A stretch of DNA of 8,799 nt from Actinomycetota bacterium (GTDB lineage Bacteria; Actinomycetota; Actinomycetes; Actinomycetales; Microbacteriaceae). A program made the position numbers and the translations under genes. The stretch spans positions 1 through 8,799 of the forward strand of contig WLDR01000056.1 of assembly GCA_009704705.1 (NCBI GenBank). The letters run 5' to 3'. Below are positions 6,628 to 8,799 of this stretch, piece after piece. How positions within the stretch are numbered: position 1 is the first letter of the stretch; each line of letters begins with the position of its first letter. The notes under the pieces were generated by a model, which saw only the letters and a list, made by a program, of their open reading frames with translations, searched no databases and was not told where the DNA came from.

Positions 6628-6903
6628 ATGGAACTTATTGCGTTCATCTTTATTGTCTTCCTGCTCGCTGGCGCTGCGCTCATTCTCTGGGGAATCATCG
6701 CATTCGTGCGCGCCGTGTTGGCGCCCAGCTCGACCGGCCAACAGCGCCTAATCACCCGGGACCAGGGCGACACCATCGACGGCATGAACGAAGGTGACAT
6801 TCACAGCGGTCCTTATGGATACTCGCCGGGAACGGCGTATCCCGAAACGCAATACGGCAGTGGCTTCGATCCGGATGCCGACTGGAATCGGGACGACCGT
6901 TAG
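6628..6903 (+). CDS. small single-pass membrane protein
   Basis: 91 residues from ATG 6628. The frame opens upstream at 6529, but that part is antisense to the transglutaminase start and is not hydrophobic. Residues 1-29 form one strong transmembrane helix (MELIAFIFIVFLLAGAALIL, then WGIIAFVRAVL). The tail is hydrophilic, rich in Asp, Gly and Tyr (YGYSPGTAYPETQYGSGFDP) and ends DADWNRDDR. I do not recognise a family. It is the only plus-strand gene, and it ends 8 nt from the end of the DUF429 gene without a terminator between them. There is no clear Shine-Dalgarno. Confidence 0.7.
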   Translation: MELIAFIFIVFLLAGAALILWGIIAFVRAVLAPSSTGQQRLITRDQGDTIDGMNEGDIHSGPYGYSPGTAYPETQYGSGFDPDADWNRDDR

Positions 6904-6911
6904 TCAACAGC

Positions 6912-7661
6912 TCATGGCTTGGCAAGAAGCGAGCTGAGTGAATCTGCGGGTGGAAGGGCAATCCACCCCTCAATTCGGGCAAGCCGTTCGAATTGTGCAG
7001 GCGGCATCGGACAGAGTCCCAGGGCAGAAGCACGGGCTGAAATGGCGGCAACGACGGCATCCACGGCGTCTGCCGACGCCGTCATGAGGTCGCGAAATGG
7101 TTCGATTTCCAGCCACGGAGCGCATTGTTGAATCTCGTCAACGAGCCGATTGCGCGCGATGCTTTCCGTTCGATACGAGGCGGTATCAATGCTCCACTGC
7201 CTGAGGGTGGCGCCGGGGTACACCTCGACGACAACTCCAGAACCTGAGCGATTCACATCAAGACCAGCGTCGCTCATTCTCGACATCAATCCGGCGGCCC
7301 TCATGGCCGTCAGCCCCAATCGATCGGTTGAGACGCTCAACGGCCATCGACCCGTCTGCGTGCGAACATCGCGGTCGGTCTCGCGATAGGCAAGCCGGCG
7401 TCGCCAGTCCATCCCCCCGTCGAACGATTTGGGACGGCCATCGAGATTGGCGTGGTCGACCAAGAATTCGACGAATTCGTGAGGCCAGCCCAAGGCGCAA
7501 TCCACGCCGATTTTGTCGACAGTGCGCGCAAGTTCGACAATCGGTTCGTCAGCTATACCTACTTCGAGTCGCAAAAGGCGGGCCCGGTCTGTCGACCACT
7601 CGACGAGAGCGAGTGCCGTTCCGCGGGGTTCGGCGGCAAGATCAACGCCTGCTGTCAGCAC
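6912..7661 (-). CDS. DUF429 family protein (predicted RNase H-fold nuclease)
   Basis: 249 residues from GTG 7661, full length for the family. Motifs in order: AGVDLAAEPRGTALALVEW (Asp7), KIGVDCALGWP (Asp54), AYRETDRDVR (92-100), VVVEVYPGATL (Glu146), and SADAVDAVVAAISARA (Asp198, Asp201). The first strand with Asp, the second Asp and the C-terminal DAxDAxxAA helix fit the ribonuclease-H-like fold predicted for DUF429/COG2410. The biochemical role of the family is not established to my knowledge. The start sits directly on the first strand, has no ribosome site, and lies 6 nt after a TANNNT box, suggesting a leaderless mRNA. It converges with the small membrane protein gene. Confidence 0.85.
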   Translation of the reverse strand: MLTAGVDLAAEPRGTALALVEWSTDRARLLRLEVGIADEPIVELARTVDKIGVDCALGWPHEFVEFLVDHANLDGRPKSFDGGMDWRRRLAYRETDRDVRTQTGRWPLSVSTDRLGLTAMRAAGLMSRMSDAGLDVNRSGSGVVVEVYPGATLRQWSIDTASYRTESIARNRLVDEIQQCAPWLEIEPFRDLMTASADAVDAVVAAISARASALGLCPMPPAQFERLARIEGWIALPPADSLSSLLAKP

Positions 7662-7667
7662 GGTGTC

Positions 7668-7673
7668 AGGCTA
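7668..7673 (-). promoter_or_regulatory. putative -10 box giving a leaderless DUF429 mRNA
   Basis: Minus-strand TAGCCT is followed by GACACC and then GTG, the same TANNNT-N6-start layout as at 5367-5372. No good -35 is seen. Confidence 0.4.
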
Positions 7674-7705
7674 GCCGGATTTCGGCGAAACAACATGCCG
7701 TAACT

Positions 7706-7725
7706 GACGAGAGGAGACGAGAGGA
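7706..7725. repeat. tandem 10-bp repeat copied from the tRNA-Ser 3' half
   Basis: GACGAGAGGA occurs twice head-to-tail (7706-7715, 7716-7725). The same 10-mer lies in the tRNA-Ser gene (7989-7998) and in the 22-bp copy (7828-7837). The second unit with its left flank gives a 13-bp match (7713-7725) to the tRNA acceptor/T-arm region. Confidence 0.6.
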
Positions 7726-7756
7726 GCCACCCGCAACTCACTGAGTTGCGGGCTCC
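7723..7756. repeat. strong hairpin, CCCGCAACTCA / TGAGTTGCGGG
   Basis: Perfect 11-bp arms separated by one base (7729-7739, 7741-7751), effectively a 10-bp stem with a 3-nt loop. Outside them GGAG/CTCC pairs across a 3-nt bulge. There is no T-run on either side, so an intrinsic terminator function is uncertain. Confidence 0.6.
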
Positions 7757-7780
7757 CAAATCCTCACCCCGCGACATCCA

Positions 7781-7824
7781 GCCAATAAAGAAACCCGCCG
7801 GCATGGGCGGGTTTCTTTATTGGC
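7781..7824 (-). terminator. 19-bp perfect inverted repeat, bidirectional terminator
   Basis: Arms 7781-7799 and 7806-7824 are exact reverse complements around the 6-nt loop GGCATG. The core AAACCCGCC/GGCGGGTTT is flanked by A-rich and T-rich outer arms, so it would stop transcription in both directions. Its right arm runs into the CCA end of the tRNA-Ser-like 22-bp copy; on the minus strand it stands directly behind that copy, as a tRNA terminator would. Confidence 0.8.
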
Positions 7825-7841
7825 GGAGACGAGAGGATTTG
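7820..7841 (-). repeat. 22-bp exact copy of the tRNA-Ser 3' end (att-like)
   Basis: Positions 7820-7841 are identical to 7981-8002, that is CCA, discriminator, the acceptor 3' strand and the T-arm 3' half of tRNA-Ser(GCT). Similarity ends after 7841, and the rest of a tRNA cannot be folded from the upstream bases. A tRNA 3' end repeated in direct orientation is the normal footprint of tyrosine-integrase insertion. A decayed second tRNA-Ser gene is the alternative. Confidence 0.8.
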
Positions 7842-7944
7842 TCCCCTCGGCTCGCCGCCACAACCAGTCAACGCCGTGCGTTGACCCCAGTGGCGCCTCG
7901 AACCGGTGGGCCCACCCAAGGGTTCAACTCCGCACGTGTCGTTA
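7842..7944. other. non-coding segment between the two tRNA-Ser 3' ends
   Basis: I see no gene. It contains the hairpin GTCAACGC-CGT-GCGTTGAC (7867-7885) and the palindromes GGTGGGCCCACC (7905-7916) and GTCGTTAACGAC (7938-7949). Plus-strand open frames here run on into the tRNA and are not credible. Confidence 0.5.
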
Positions 7945-7981
7945 ACGACTGAGACCCCGCGCGCGGCGGGGCCTCAGTCGT
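7945..7981 (-). terminator. hairpin behind tRNA-Ser
   Basis: ACGACTGAG (7945-7953) pairs with CTCAGTCGT (7973-7981), and CCCCGC (7955-7960) with GCGGGG (7966-7971), 15 bp in all with one mismatch. It begins immediately after the encoded CCA of tRNA-Ser. The downstream T content (TTAACG) is poor, so termination is likely but not canonical. Confidence 0.65.
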
Positions 7982-8075
7982 TGGCGGAGACGAGAGGATT
8001 TGAACCTCCGAAGGGCTTTAACACCCTTACCTCATTAGCAGTGAGGCGCACTCGACCGGACTATGCGACGTCTCC
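7982..8075 (-). tRNA. tRNA-Ser (anticodon GCT)
   Basis: 94 nt including an encoded CCA (7984-7982). The acceptor GGAGACG pairs with CGTCTCC, with discriminator G. The anticodon stem CCTCA/TGAGG encloses loop CTGCTAA, giving anticodon GCT. The long variable arm AAGGGTGTTAAAGCCCTT is typical of class II tRNA-Ser. The T-loop is GGTTCAAATCC. It reads AGC/AGU. Confidence 0.97.
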
Positions 8076-8100
8076 AGCGCGCTGGTAAGCGCACCGCAGA

Positions 8101-8130
8101 AGTCTAACCGCTCGAGCCTCGCTGGTCGAA
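8101..8130 (-). promoter_or_regulatory. putative tRNA-Ser promoter
   Basis: -35 TTCGAC (8130-8125) and -10 TAGACT (8106-8101), spacer 18 nt, minus strand. Transcription would start about 19 nt before the tRNA. It lies in the 58 bases between the LCP stop and the tRNA. Confidence 0.5.
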
Positions 8131-8133
8131 CTG

Positions 8134-8799
8134 CTACTGGTCGTTGAGAGTGCGGCCCTTGGAGCAGGTGTAGTCATTCGCGCTTTGCCCACGAATCTCG
8201 TCAGAAAGTTCGACCTTGGCGACCGCTTCTTGCGTGGCGACGGAAGTCGGGGTTGGAGTAGGCGTCGCCGTGGCAGTGGTGGACGGCTTTGGCGTCGCCG
8301 TGGGCGTCTTCTTGCTCTTTGCGGCCGCTGACGCCGACGCCTTGGCTTTGGCGGCCTCGGCCGCAGCTTCGTCAGCGGCGCGTTGAGCATCTGCGTTCGG
8401 ATCAGCAATCGATCCCACGCCCGTGCCACCAACCACGGTGACGGGCTGGTCGGCAAGAATCGCGGCGAACAACTCCTCCGCAGCCCACTCGATGGGCTGC
8501 ACCCTGGCCGTGTAAACACCGTCGCCACCGGTCGTGCCGGGGTACTGAACGAACACCACACTGTCAAGTGGGATGTTGCGCAAGGCAAGTCCGATTGACA
8601 CCATGGTGTCGACGTTGTTGAGACTGTTGGAAAGCTGCATGTTGCTCAGAGCCGCCTTGGCGATGCCGTAGAGCTTGACGGGGTTGGTCAGCGTTTCGCT
8701 GCTCTTGAGCTTGCGCACCATCGACGACAAAAAGACCTGCTGGTTCGAGATGCGACCGAGGTCGGAACCGTCACCGACGCCATGACGGGTGCGCAGGAA
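8134..8799 (-). CDS. LytR-CpsA-Psr (LCP) family cell-wall ligase, C-terminal part
   Basis: 221 residues are visible; the 5' part lies off the right edge. The visible start reads FLRTRHGVGDGSDLGRISNQ, then QVFLSSMVRKL, the LCP hallmark with RxRH and the DLGRIxxQQ segment that lines the polyprenyl-pyrophosphate pocket. Next comes the rest of the LCP fold (LNNVDTMVSIGLALRNIPLDSVVFVQYP). After it there is an Ala/Lys-rich, coiled-coil-like stretch (DAQRAADEAAAEAAKAKASASAAAKSKK), a Thr/Pro linker and a short tail with a single Cys (DYTCSKGRTLNDQ). LCP proteins sit in the membrane and transfer glycopolymers (teichoic acid, arabinogalactan or capsule) from lipid carriers to peptidoglycan. The TTG at 8730 is internal, not the start. 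Confidence 0.9.
   Translation of the reverse strand, partial: FLRTRHGVGDGSDLGRISNQQVFLSSMVRKLKSSETLTNPVKLYGIAKAALSNMQLSNSLNNVDTMVSIGLALRNIPLDSVVFVQYPGTTGGDGVYTARVQPIEWAAEELFAAILADQPVTVVGGTGVGSIADPNADAQRAADEAAAEAAKAKASASAAAKSKKTPTATPKPSTTATATPTPTPTSVATQEAVAKVELSDEIRGQSANDYTCSKGRTLNDQ

Noticed and set aside
7746..8088. Plus-strand ORFs of 60-68 codons
   Set aside because: They read through terminator hairpins and the antisense strand of tRNA-Ser; such frames are common false genes at tRNAs.

Overview
The window comes from a fairly high-GC actinobacterium. A member of the Microbacteriaceae or a close relative is the best guess. The reasons are GTG/TTG starts, TANNNT-type -10 boxes placed right at start codons, an LCP-family cell-wall ligase, and two secreted proteins with LAATG/LVNTG sorting signals instead of Gram-positive LPXTG. 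Genus-level assignment is inference; no rRNA is present.

Layout, left to right. Almost everything is on the minus strand. 1-1389 is a MmgE/PrpD-family enzyme whose last codons lie off the left edge, preceded by a possible 17-residue leader ORF (1389-1442). A clear intrinsic terminator (1586-1626) closes the next gene, 1659-2828: a secreted seven-bladed beta-propeller with a C-terminal sorting signal, built from nearly identical 42-46-residue blades. After about 270 bases without a gene come tRNA-Arg(ACG) (3098-3170) and its terminator. 3275-4324 is a lactate/malate-dehydrogenase-superfamily enzyme, 25 nt behind a second secreted, sorting-signal protein with an InlB B-repeat (4350-5360). 5503-5820 is a short, probably truncated secreted ORF whose 3' end can fold into a pseudoknot-like structure. 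It overlaps the end of a transglutaminase-like protein (5777-6568). The only plus-strand gene, a 91-residue single-pass membrane protein (6628-6903), diverges from the transglutaminase and converges tail-to-tail with a DUF429 gene (6912-7661).

7662-7981 is non-coding and full of palindromes. It carries copies of the 3' end of the tRNA-Ser(GCT) gene that follows (7982-8075): one exact 22-bp copy and a tandem 10-mer. This looks like an attachment-site scar or a worn tRNA duplication. The right edge (8134-8799) is the C-terminal part of an LCP-family protein.

Functional picture: cell-envelope genes (LCP ligase, two wall-anchored surface proteins, one further exported ORF, one small membrane protein) are mixed with unrelated metabolic genes (PrpD-like, LDH/MDH-like) and two tRNA genes. 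The region reads as a patchwork around tRNA genes, not as one pathway. I found no CRISPR array, transposase, integrase or recognisable defence system. The most unusual items are the duplicated tRNA-Ser 3' end, the potential pseudoknot at 5483-5547 and the recently amplified propeller.
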